A DNA stretch of 64,000 nt, from the NCBI GenBank assembly GCA_021464415.1, contig CM038469.1, positions 3,512,501-3,576,500 on the forward strand, given 5' to 3'. Each line of letters starts with the position of its first letter. Position 1 is the first letter of the stretch. A program made the translations under genes and the position numbers. This DNA comes from Lonicera japonica (lineage: Eukaryota; Streptophyta; Magnoliopsida; Dipsacales; Caprifoliaceae). Below are positions 53,172 to 64,000 of the stretch, piece by piece. The notes beneath the pieces are model-generated. The model had not been told where the DNA came from and made no database searches. It saw only the letters and a list, made by a program, of their open reading frames with translations.

Positions 53172-53667
53172 AAATTAGAGAGTTGCTTCTTAATAGTTGA
53201 ATGCACTAAATTTTGATTATATTTAGCTAGCGTCGAGGTTACAAAACAAAGAATAACAATATTTTTGAATAATCGCTATTCATTCATATAATAAGAGTAG
53301 GAAACAAATATTTCAATTGTCTCAAATTAAGAGTTTTATTTATTAATGTGATAAAGTATAAGCTAACCTGAACCATATCTCTTGTGACCTGACAACTTTC
53401 TACTCTTTACGCGAGACCAGTTTCAAGATATATATATATATAGTCCGTCTATAAAAACTTAGATAGAAGCCATGATTCTTGTATATATCATATGCAATAA
53501 ATTTTTGGGCTCTTATTTATATTTTTTTATTGAATTAAGGAACAAATTTCTTAATACTAAATATCCGTCATTCATTCATGTATTAAGAGTTGGAAACAAA
53601 TATTTCTTCGTTTTAAATTAAGAGTATTATTTGTTATAAAGGCTATAAAGAGAGAATTGATCACTTT

Positions 53668-53981
53668 AACAAAAAGAAAAGATGTTCATTTAGAAGAGTA
53701 AATGGATGAATTTTGTTATGAAAATTTGTAAAAATGATTTATACAATGAGTAGATTACCTCCACAAAAAATTCAATCTAGAACTAGTTGTAATGAAAAAT
53801 TGATCATATATATGTGCATTTTCGGCCGTTGAAATTTCTAAGATCATCTAACTCACTTCTTGATCGAATTTTTTGATGAAATTCGGTGGAGGTGATATAT
53901 TCATGATATAAATCATTTCTACATATATTTACACAAAAATTCATCCATTTACCTTTCTAAATGGACATCATTCTTTTTGTT
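53668..53981. mobile_element. fold-back MITE, family F (copy 3)
   Basis: Left AACAAAAAGAAAAGATGTTC and reverse-complemented right AACAAAAAGAATGATGTCCA; both arms continue as ATTTAGAA-AGTAAATGGATGAA then the family core. It encodes nothing. Confidence 0.75.
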
Positions 53982-54159
53982 AAAGAGAGATGTATAATTT
54001 AGTATATTAATTATGTTTTAAAAAAGAAATAAACAGGTATATGGATTCATAATGTGAAAGGATTTCATTTCTTACGGCCTGACATTGGTCTATGAAGATT
54101 CATCATATTTTCCTCCCACCCACCTGGAAAGTGTTAGAGAGAGAGAGAGATTAGGCACA

Positions 54160-54168
54160 TTATAAATA
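54160..54168 (+). promoter_or_regulatory. TATA box before the second MIRNA hairpin
   Basis: TTATAAATAC about 70 bases before the hairpin at 54232, after an (AG)n run. It is placed where a MIRNA TATA box is expected if the transcript starts just before the stem. Confidence 0.4.
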
Positions 54169-54231
54169 CATATATGGAGGCAACAGGTTATAATAAAACA
54201 CATCAAAGAGAATTAAGGTAGGAGTTTGGGG

Positions 54232-54376
54232 GAGTCCTGTCGCAGGACAAACGGCACCTCTTTAAATTATTACTTGAGTACTTTTTTTCCTTTTTGTGAA
54301 AAAAGGAATTACTTTTACGTTTCCCACTTTTGGGTGCAAATAAGCTAAACTTAGCGCCATTTCTTTTTTGACAAGA
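54232..54376 (+). ncRNA. MIR3627: MIRNA hairpin, miR3627-like, long loop
   Basis: The 5' arm has TGTCGCAGGACAAACGGCAC (54238-54257), similar to miR3627 (TGTCGCAGGAGAGA-GGCACT type). The 3' arm TTAGCGCCATTTCTTTTTTG (54351-54370) and ACAAG after it pair with it: GTC/GAC, A-T and G-T pairs over CAGGACAAA, then GGC/GCC. Mismatches occur at about four positions. The loop is about 95 bases, with a small internal stem. The pairing is weaker than in the copy at 55826, so this may be a diverging locus. Confidence 0.6.
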
Positions 54377-55696
54377 TATATACTTTTCTACTTCTTTATG
54401 TGAGGTGACTCTCGAGATATATAATTTTAATATATATTTTTTTTATATTGGGCTTAATAAAATTTTTGAACCCTTTCTTTTTGAACAAAATATTTGTATT
54501 TTTATTAAAATTTAGGATTTTACATTGTCTCCTTGCATATCATATATATATATATATATAGATACACATCAATACATGTATATTAATCTTCCTTCATTTT
54601 TTAGCATGGGTCTATTTTTTGGAACACAAAAATTGACCCAAATTTCAATACGATAGAGACACATCCAATGATGCGATCTGTTACATGCGCCTTCACCTTT
54701 CTTTTTCTACTTGTAGATCACAATTAACCGTGGCTCATTATCTATGTTCTAAACTCTTTGAGTGGGCATTCAAATTTCCTTGCTGCATTCATTTCTAGTC
54801 TAACAACTCACATTATTAAATTAATAGCCCAACGTGTAGCTAGTCTGCTGATTTATATTAGTAATTAATTACGGCACACCATTTATTCAAAATAATCCTA
54901 GCTAATTTATATATATATATACAATTTTATTTTTTTGGTATACATCTTTTCCTAATCATTGCTCCCGTTTCTCTGATTAAAACTTTTCCTTGCTCCGGCC
55001 CTTCTTCATCTTATAGTGCACACGTTGTTACAAAGAATCGCGATTATTGTAAACTTTATGATACATTTTGTGTCTTATTTTTTGTTAGTGATAGTGTTTT
55101 TGTTTATGCCATTAAATTAATATTTGGGTTGAGACTCTATATTATATTGCATGTGCCAAGAAACGGATTGCATTAAATTTAGAATTGGAAATGTATTTGT
55201 ATTTAGATTTTGTAGTGCTATTCTATAAGTTAGTCGATCTTTTCATAAATAAAAATTTGAAAAACATGATTAATAGTTTATCTATATAGATTTTTTAATT
55301 GCACTAAATAGTATGCTATTTTTCTTATTGTGAATAAATCTAACTCTTTATAGTATGTGCACACATACTAATTTGCGTCAAAAAAAAAATTTATTTAGAA
55401 AAAATAAAGCTTTTACAAATATTGAAAAACATTCCTAAATCTTGTTATTTTCTTTTTTATACCGACAAAAAAATGAGGCTCACTTTACAAATCCTAACAA
55501 TTCCATAAAAATGCGAAGCAAACTCACATTGATTTCCTTTGCGACAAAAGTATCTCATTGCTGGATACAGGAAATATCGCTTTTACTCTTTTTTTCCACC
55601 AATAAATGATTTTTCTAGTTTGGCCGGCTTCAAAAAAAAAAAAAAGATTTTTAAGTCTTCCATTCTCTCTCCTTCACATGGTGTACTTTATCTCTC

Positions 55697-55715
55697 TCTA
55701 TATATATATATATAC
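55697..55715 (+). promoter_or_regulatory. TATA-rich stretch before the third MIRNA hairpin
   Basis: CTCTCTCTATATATATATATA about 115 bases before the stem: a pyrimidine-TATA arrangement often seen at plant start sites. Confidence 0.35.
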
Positions 55716-55825
55716 ATATTGAATTAAGATTAGGGCAACAAATGAAAAAGGAAGTATAGGTGGTGATTCGATCAAGAGAGAAATGAAGGAGGAGATCGAT
55801 GGAAAAAGAAAATTAGGGTTACGGC

Positions 55826-55904
55826 GGGTTCCTGTCGCGGGAGAAATGGCACCAAATCACTATAAACATAGTAATTTGATGGCATTTATCCCGGACAAGA
55901 ATCC
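55826..55904 (+). ncRNA. MIR3627: MIRNA hairpin, miR3627-like, well paired
   Basis: The 5' arm has TGTCGCGGGAGAAATGGCAC (55833-55852), a miR3627-type sequence. The 3' arm GGCATTTATCCCGGACAAGA (55881-55900) is its partner. Pairs run TTC-TGTC/GACA-GAA, CGGGA/TCCCG, AAATGGC/GGCATTT and CAAATCACTAT/ATAGTAATTTG, with only a few isolated mismatches in a stem of about 35 bp and a loop of a few bases. That meets the usual plant MIRNA shape rules. Expected targets, from the family, are ACA10-type Ca2+-ATPase mRNAs. Confidence 0.8.
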
Positions 55905-56499
55905 ATCTTAATTACCTCTCAATGAAAACCCTAATATGTCATTTGCTACTCTTGCTCTCCGTGAATTTGAGGTTATTTGCGCTCATGTACGTTGCACCAA
56001 GATGTTCGACACTTAGAAAGAGCAATATGCATGTGGGTAAGTTAACTTATACAACATCAGCTATGTTATTACACAAGCCGGCCTGTTTGTTATGTGATTA
56101 TGTGAAGCTGTGTGTCACTTTATGATTTCATTTTGATCTAATATATCGTCTCCATTGTTTTCATGAAAAATAAAATAAAAATTTAAGCATGAGTATTTCT
56201 TGATACAAACATGATAAATTAACTACAACCACTGCAATACATGATGGGTTTTAATTTGGGTCAATAACCATCTCCATATGAATCAAACCAAGAACCTTTT
56301 TGTCACAAAAACAAAGAGAATGCTACTAGCTAGACTACAAGGCCATTGCCATGAATACTGAGCATTTGATTACTTAATTTCTTAACACAGACGAAATAAT
56401 TTCTTCTTAACTGCAAACTTCAATTAATGAAAAATAAAAATAAGAAAATGTAGTCAACTAACTGGACTGAAATTTTGTTGAAAAGCACTCAAGAAGATA

Positions 56500-57425
56500 G
56501 GTTTGTCTATCACCCTAAGTGTGAGGAGCTGAAAGTTTGCCATGTTTGTTTTACGGATGATCGACTTGTTAATCCTTACAGGAGCTGATGTTGAATCTGT
56601 TTCCGCAATAAGGACTTTGGATGATATATGCGGTATGTCTCGTTTGTTCTCTGAATCCTCAGAAACAGTTGTATTATATATATATATATATTTTCATATG
56701 TGATGCTGATGATGATTTGAATGTTGAAATATACTCTATTATGAATAGGGAAGTTAAGGAAATCCCTAGCTATTAGATATTTGGGAGTGCCTCTGATTGC
56801 TACTAGGTTGACTAAAATTAATGATTGTGAAGGACAGAAGGCTAAGATTCAGAGGAAAATCAACAACTGGCATGCCAATTACTTGTCCTCTGCTGGTAGA
56901 GCTAGCTAGCTAGTTCAATTAATTGATTCTATCAGTCCTATCTAGTATAGATCATGCATATAGTGGGGTATGATCTTCATCTTGCCAAATAAAATTTTAA
57001 AGATATTGATAGTATCTTGAGTTTGTTTCTTAATTTGGCCAGGTTCTACCATGAGGAGGGTAACTGCAAAAGTTGCTTTGTAAGACATACGTATGCCTAA
57101 AAAGGAAGGTGGCCGGGTTGGGGATCCTCAAACATAATTGTGGTGAATATAAGGCTAGTATCGTCAAGCGCTTCTGGGATTTAACCGGAGAAAGGGATTC
57201 TATGTGGGTAAATGGTGTCACTCCTGTATGATCAAAGGTAGATGTTTATGGACTTTAATCTGAAGAGTAGCCAAAATGCCTGTTGGACATGGAGGAAAAT
57301 ATTGAAGCTTAGCGAATTTGCTCAAAACTGTGTTAAGCGTAAGGTGGGCATTAATGGTCAGAGAACGGAGGTACTGATCGATCTAACTGGCACCCCCTTG
57401 GGCCTTTGGTGAAAATTTGGTAACC
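56500..57425 (+). mobile_element. decayed LINE reverse transcriptase
   Basis: Fragments in shifting frames follow LINE order: HPKCEELKVCHVCFTDD (the F(A/T)DD catalytic box) near 56512, ADVESVSAIRTLDDICGMSR near 56587, RYLGVPLIATRLTKIND near 56777, KINNWHANYLSSAGRA near 56859, FWDLTGERDSMWVNGV near 57173 and WRKILKL near 57292. Many stops and frame breaks; inactive. Confidence 0.8.
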
Positions 57426-59340
57426 GAATTATATATGATGTTGTTAATTAGCAATGTTCAAAGCTAAGGCTAGCGACTTCATCAGAGATATGAGAAAGTA
57501 TTTTCCCAATGTTGTATTTGCTAATATGTAAAGAATTGTGCAGGAATTGCCTAGTAAGGATCATATGCGCGGATCTAGGATTCTTTAGTGAAGTGAGCTA
57601 AATTTAGACAATTTTTTCTAAGCTAACAGTACCTTTGATAAATCTTAAGAAAATAATCACCTAGATATTTAAATTCTTTCTAAATAAACTTAATTGTAAT
57701 ATTATAGTTATCTACTTAAAAATAATAAAAAGAAGAAAGAAGAAGAAGAAGATATAAAGCAACATTTGAAATTAATAATTGCTTTAACCTAAATCAATGT
57801 TAAGATTAATCACCAATTTCATATAAATTAATATTTAATATAAAAGAAAATATGATTGAGTTTATCAAATCAAACCAAACCATGAAAAACTATAATAAAA
57901 AAAAAAGTAGTGAACATATAATTTTATTTTTTTCTTAAAAAAGGAAAAAAAATGAAAAGGAACATCTGTAATCTTGTGCAGAGACCAGTGTTAAAAGAAG
58001 AAACAAATGTAATTAGTGCGAGAGAAGGGGGACCGCGTTTCAAGGAGAGAGAGTTGGGCCACGTTTGTAACTTTTAGAAGAACTAGCTTTTTCACTTAAA
58101 AGGAAACAAATGGGCCGGGACACTTTATTTTGGGTGGGCTAATTGGGCTGTATTACAAAAAATATTTCTCTGGCAATCCGTACACATAAAGAACAGCTGG
58201 GCTGTAGTCTTACTGGCCCGAGCCCAATTCCACCCTTGCTTAGGGTGTTTTCAGTTTTAATTAGGACAGATATTAGGAATACCCGAACAATCGAAATCGA
58301 ATTTGGTTCGGTTTCTAAATCTTCCAAACTCAAACCCAAACCTAACTTTTTGATTCAGTTTTATTGGATTTTTATATATTGTCTTTTTTTAAAAAATAAA
58401 TTATAAAGCAATGTACATTTATTTTGGTAAAAAAACAATAACTCTATTAATTCCCCTACACATTTTGATCAAAAATTATTATATCTTACATTTATAATTA
58501 AGAGTGTGAAAAAACTGAACCAAACTAACAGAATCGAACTGTTATTTTTTTTTTCCAGCCTTTTTAGTTATTGTAGTTCGGTTCAATCCGATTTTGGTCC
58601 ATGTTAAAAAAAGAACCCACAAAATCAAACCTAACCAATATATACGTATTTTGTTAGTTCACAGGTACTCCATAATAAGATGATTTGTCTTTCACTCTTC
58701 TTATATCACCTACAGGTGCAAGTAAATAATTTTCTAAAATCTATAAATCACCTTCAATTGCCTTAAATTTGATTTGGTCTTCACAACTTCACTCATTTCT
58801 TTTTTTCACTGTTTCTTTCACAAACACCCCTCCCCCCTTCACCCTCACCGTCAACCACCGCAACCCTACCGTCTTCGCCCCCTTCCTCCTCTGGTCACCA
58901 CCACAGCCCCATCGTCTTCACCCCATATTTTCTCATTGACTCTTTCCTCCTCCGATTCATCATCATAACACAATCTCCGCTGTCGGGCCGATTATGACAG
59001 ATTGAAACCGACATGGAATAAACCTTTCAATCCAGTCCAGTCCGGTTTTCACTGCATATATTGTCCAATCCCAAAAAATTAAATGACCGAAGTGTTTGGT
59101 CCAGTCCAAATCTAAGGTAAATGGGCCGGTCCACAACACCCCTATAATTCCTGGAATTGCTAGGGGAATGAGGATGACGTTTATTAGACTAAGCATGATT
59201 TTGGACAGTAAACTAGGGATGTTGCGTGGTGGTGGAGGATTTTGGGTCTGTTTAGTAGCCTAAACTATCTAATTTTACGATTTCAATCGATGAATTGTAA
59301 AATTGTATATTAAAAAATAATTTAACTCTCATTTATGAAG
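57426..59340. other. spacer
   Basis: AT-rich, with a C-rich stretch at 58810-58930 that gives a spurious proline-rich frame. No gene was recognised. Confidence 0.5.
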
Positions 59341-59344
59341 GGTG

Positions 59345-61190
59345 GTGATATTAGCACCCCAAAAACACTTGCTCTAACACTCCCACTCTTACTAACACTC
59401 TCACTTTTACACTTTTATCTTAATAATACTCCCACTTTATATCTACCATTCCCACCACTCGAACTTATTTTTGGGAATAAATCTCCTACTTAATTAATTA
59501 ACAACATCATTAAGTACGTAATAACAAAAAACATAAAACAAATTACCACAAACAAAGGCCTCCATCTCTCACACGCCTCCATCTCGCAAGCGTTAATGAA
59601 AGAGAGCAGACGGAGGTTTACTCGATTCCCATTTCATTGTTTGTTTTATTTTCATAACATACACATTAAATATATAAACAAAAAACATAATTTTTTGTTT
59701 AAAGTACGAAAAAAGTTTACTCGATTCCCCATAATCAAGTTGCAGACTTATACACTCGGCTGCTCTTAACCGAGTATGAAATTCCATCAAATGTCAAATT
59801 AATATACTCTAGTGACCTTTATTCGGTTGAAAGAAGCCAAGTGTCGCTATATCATGTTTGGCTGTGAGCAGCCGAGTGATACTAAACACACTTGGTTTCT
59901 CGCAACCGAATGAAGGTTCTGAGAGCTCATTAAATTAAGACCAATATAGTGTTTTTAGTGTTACTCAGCAGATCACCACCGAGTAAGGTTTAATCTATTG
60001 AGAACCATAAATATTCAATAATAATCCACACTTATCAATTATATATCCATTAAATTATATACTCGATTAAAAGAAGTTGTTATTCATATACAAAAAGTTA
60101 TATAATTAACACTTTGTGGACAACAAAAAGTTATATGTAATGACAAACAAACACTATTTATGCAACAAATTTTGCAATTTCGCATATAAATAAACAAAAA
60201 ATTTCACAATAGGCTTATCAATCAATCAAGCGTAATTGGCAAGTCTATTGTTGTTAAATCCTTTATCGGTCTAATTTGCAAATAGTGAGCAAGCCTATCA
60301 ATATAATCTTCCATCCAAAGCATTGCTTCGTCGGTACGAAAATTTTTCGACCATGTAGCAATAGGAGAAAGTGGTGCACCGTCCTTCAAAGGTACGAAAA
60401 ATTTCCCACCAATCACAACATTATGTATATCGAGAAAAAAATACCTACAAAATAAAAATGTTAATGAAAATTAACTCAATCGATAACTTATTTAAATCGT
60501 ACTAAATATATACTAAATTATACTTACTTGGCCATACTATATACTCAAGAGAACATACATCCTAGAAATAAGATATTATAACATTTATGATTGAAAAACT
60601 AGTGCAATTGGCCCTTGAGGATTGAGAATTATAGCACATACTTGGCCATTAATAACCGAGTAAAATCATATGTACTCGGTTGCTGATAACCAAATGAGCT
60701 TTTTTCAATCGTGCACAAAAATGGCCATACTCAGTTGAGAGCAGCCGAGTGTAAAAGTCTGTAACTCGATTACGAGGAACCGAGTAAACCTTCTTCGTGC
60801 TTTAAATAGAAAAATATATTTTTTGTATATATATATGATGTGTATGTTATGAAAATACTATAAACAATGAAACATAATAAAAACATTTATACTTTTCTTT
60901 GATTAACTCTTTCTTCCTTATTTTCCTTCTCTTGTTCCAAAGTTTCTTTTTTTTTTACCATTCTTCTTAAGCTTAGCATTTGCATCAATGGTGGATGTTT
61001 TCTTGCATCAATAGTGAAAGTTCTATTGGCTGTTTTGGTTAAGATTAATTAACTTTTGTATTAAATTAGAATAAGTGGGTTGGAAAACTAGTTAAGGGTT
61101 AATTAACTTTTGTATTAAATTAAATCAAGTGGGGTGAAAATAACAATTTAACTTTTTTTTTTTCGGTGGAAGTGTTAGCGAATAAGGGAA
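59345..61190. mobile_element. unclassified element with repeated ACTCGG...CCGAGT palindromes
   Basis: About nine imperfect palindromes of about 25 bp (for example CTCGGCTGCTCTTAACCGAG near 59755, then near 59861, 60672, 60728 and 60763) flank a minus-strand open piece at 60222-60440 (YFFLDIHNVVIGGKFFVPLK ...), not recognised. TAGCACCCC/GCTCTAACACT near 59350 and GTGTTAGCG near 61168 may be inverted ends. A direct repeat of about 52 bp lies at 61035-61140. Confidence 0.35.
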
Positions 61191-61194
61191 GATC

Positions 61195-61198
61195 CAGA

Positions 61199-61229
<31 letters not shown>

Positions 61230-61620
61230 CCATACAATTTTCAACAATGTAACATACTTAATATAAAAAATGTAAAGTTACATTACAAAATAGAAAAATA
61301 TAAAGTTGCACTATAAAATACATACATTTCTTGCAATTTCCCTTTCAATGAAGATAGTCAAAGAAGTTATAAGAAATTCATCTTCCATTTTACTTCGAAG
61401 TTTGGATTTAACAATACTCATAGCCAAGAATGCACGCTCTCTCTCTACTATTTTTTTTATTATTTGGGGGGATCACAATAGAAATTTCATACACTTAATT
61501 TATATATATATATATATTAAAAAAATATTGGAGGGGACCATGGCCCTCCTTCTCATACACATAGATAGACCCATGTTAGCAAGTGATTTTGGGGGTGCCA
61601 ACATCACCACCTTTATGAAG
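61195..61620 (-). mobile_element. hAT transposase C-terminal remnant with poly-G tract
   Basis: On the minus strand about 61450-61310 encodes ERAFLAMSIVKSKLRSKMED then EFLITSLTIFIEREIARNV, the hAT dimerisation region, in one frame with no stop. Downstream are 21 consecutive G (61208-61228) at the spot where the related copy at 28720 has a short C-run. Only the end of the transposase is left. Confidence 0.75.
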
Positions 61621-61629
61621 TGTTTGTGA

Positions 61630-64000
61630 GACTTAAATGCGAAATTACATGTTATTGAAAATGTTATCTACAGGCTTCAACATCAAGATTACAGACCATG
61701 CATAAAGTTGGATTGAGTTTCTAATTCTAGAATTAGACAATTTTTTATTTTACTTGAAATGACTTAATTTAAATTTTCATGAATCAACTTGAGTTGTTAT
61801 ATTTAAAATTATTCAATTTTCATAACCACGCGCAAATATATGTAAATAAAGTAAATTGTGTAATTATAAGCCTTCTAATTCATAATTTGAGAGATAACCA
61901 ACAAGCATAATTGGTTATTATGTAAAGTGTAGCTTATATGATGGTATTGTTCTTGTATAGCTTGTTTTTCTTAGGTATTTTGTTTATTATTTCTGATTAG
62001 TGATTGTATTGTTTGAGGTTTTAATAATATTTTTCAAATTTTACCAAAAGAAAAAACTGAAATTTTGTTAAGAAAGAGCTACATGCACAAGTGGGTAGTT
62101 GCTTTTCGATCCCTTTCAACAAATTGGTTATTAAATTTGATATGTATTCTTAATTCTAGATGAATGGAGTATATATATTTATTAAGGAAATAAAGCTTCA
62201 ATTCAATTTATAACGTCCAACATAAGACTCAAAAGATGGGAGAATATCAGTAGAAATTTTTAAGCATCATATTATATTCATTGCTTCCCAATTAACAGTT
62301 AGTTTAAGTTTTTGGAATAAATAATTTTTAATAAGGTAAGTTATTTGAGAGATCTAAGATTAAACTACGGATACATTTATGTGTAAATTCTAGGTCTGAA
62401 CAGCTTGTTCTTGTTATTCTTCTTCGTCTATTCAAAAGGTCGCTGGTGATGGATTCTGAGGGCAATGAATTATGAATAGGGCAAGTCAATTTAATTCAAA
62501 TTAATTTTAAGAAATGATTATACATATGGGTTGAAAGATTCAGGTCTAAGTGAGATGAGGTCTTGGGTGTTTATTAGGAAATATTAAGATTAAATTATAT
62601 TACTATTAGTTTTAGAACATATTTTATAAGTTGATATGATACTTAATAATTCCTAAAATATATATGTATAGAATTTTTAAACAAAAAAAAAAGCAAATAA
62701 GATGGTATTTGAGTCCTTGTATAAACTAATTTTCTTTTTTATTGTAATTTTTGTAGTACATAAAGGGCTATTTCATACTTTTATTGACCGACTAAAAATA
62801 CTAATCAACTTATTTAATCAAGCGCTTTGTTGAACACATAATATTCCAATTATGATTCTAGAAAGAGTTTGAAATTAATTTCTCACTTTCTCAGTCTCTG
62901 TAGATAGGAGGAAAGCTTGAAAATACAGCTATATATATATATATATATATATTAGTCATATAGAGCAACTTCTAGGAATAATCCAAGGGATATTTAAGTG
63001 GAGAAGACCAGAGTCTACGGTTGAAAAGTTGATGTTCTAGTACTCTTCTTCAAGGTTTGTTTGGATCTTTCAAAAATTAAATTCAACATCAAAAGGAAAA
63101 GGAGAAAACATTATTTGATTACATAAAATCACAACAAAAAAATAACTATATTGTAATTGGGTCGAGTATTTTTCTAATGGCTATAAATTTTTTTAATTAA
63201 CAGAAGGTATTGAGTTTGAATCCCACTCATTTATTGATATACTCAAAAAAAAAAATTGTTTATTTTACCATATCTCAAAAAATACTAGTATTTTTATAGT
63301 TCGTGGTGGTACATAATTTCATTTTTAATGAATAAAGAGATCTTGTATCAATCTTTAATTTGCTGTACAAAACATATTTTTATATGTACATGAAGGATCA
63401 TGTGCGGACCAATTTGTACGGATTGGTCTCTTTTATGATGGTTTTGCGTCATAAAAAATATACACCAAGTGAACCGTCATAAAAAGACCAATCCGTAAGA
63501 ATTGGTCCGTACCTAAAATGGACTCATATAATTCTTTTCTGAATGATTCAAGTTGAGATTTAAATTTATTTAGTGATTATGTTTTGATGCGCACTTAAAA
63601 TTATTAAATTATTTTTAAAACCAAAAATACCACTTGATCGAATTGGTATTTAATCATGTAACATATTCATTTTAACCACTCAACTAACTAAATCAATCAC
63701 ATAATATTTAAAGGTAATATAATTAATATTATAAGGTATAGAAAAATGTTATTCTTATCTATAAATCTTACCACCTATTCTTACCGTGCGCATTAAATAG
63801 ATTGTATTTTTGTTGTATTTTATGAAGATACAACCCATTTAATGTATCCGATAACAATATGTGGTAACATTTTTACGTAGGTAAATGTAGCGTTGCTCGT
63901 ATAGGTATAAAATTGCACGCGCATAGAGTATAACAATACTATACTATTTGTAGTGGTTTTGTCTAACTCGCTGTATTGAACATCTAGTATTCCTTTGTAG
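61630..64000. other. spacer
   Basis: AT-rich with a (TA)n run near 62935 and one family P MITE (63402). No gene was recognised. Confidence 0.5.
63402..63513. mobile_element. palindromic MITE, family P (copy 3)
   Basis: Outer arms GTGCGGACCAATTTGTACGG and AAGAATTGGTCCGTAC; inner arms TATGATGGTTTTGCGTCATA and GAACCGTCATA. Shorter than copies 1 and 2 and with a different inner hairpin, but the same plan. Confidence 0.7.

Noticed and set aside
55922..56125. 67-codon frame just after the third MIRNA hairpin
   Set aside because: Could be called a miRNA-encoded peptide, but nothing supports translation.
58774..58968. Proline/serine-rich frame
   Set aside because: Product of a C-rich low-complexity stretch; no homologue recognised.

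Overview
The window is nuclear DNA of a flowering plant, most likely a eudicot. It is AT-rich, its genes are split by short GT-AG introns, its spacers are long, and it carries many small transposons. Every gene recognised is a plant family: a SIN3-like (SNL) co-repressor, a BIR2-type receptor pseudokinase, a DUF4408/DUF761 protein, CLE25, a ShKT-tailed prolyl 4-hydroxylase and an extracellular-lipid-type GPAT. The species cannot be named from the sequence.

Layout. 0.1-4.4 kb: 5' half of a SIN3-like gene on the minus strand, running off the left edge. 5.6-7.2 kb: a composite repeat whose core is about 15 copies of an 18-22 bp palindrome. 9.3-20.9 kb: a gene-scale duplication. The right copy is a complete intronless BIR2-like gene (20.2-22.0 kb). 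The left copy (10.06-10.85 kb) keeps the signal peptide, LRRs and part of the membrane segment but has lost the kinase. Between them lie a DUF4408/DUF761 gene (14.7-15.2 kb) and many MITEs and SINEs. 23.9-26.2 kb: nested transposons, including a SINE with a perfect 13-bp target-site duplication and a deleted hAT element with an 8-bp one. 27.4-28.0 kb: a two-exon CLE25 gene. 31.2-34.8 kb: an eight-exon prolyl 4-hydroxylase. 38.0-40.4 kb: a three-exon GPAT. 44.7-45.2 kb: a snoRNA locus with site II/telo-box/TATA promoter elements, a U18-like C/D snoRNA and a second C/D snoRNA. 50.1-55.9 kb: three hairpins on the plus strand that look like MIRNA genes of the miR390-derived superfamily (miR4376/miR5225-like and two miR3627-like). 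56.5-57.4 kb: a decayed LINE. The rest is spacer and transposon debris.

The protein genes do not form a pathway; this is ordinary plant gene order. The most interesting parts are non-coding: the dispersed trio of related MIRNA hairpins, the snoRNA pair, and the palindromic array. All exon joins, hairpins and repeat boundaries were worked out by eye, with no alignment, folding or database search.
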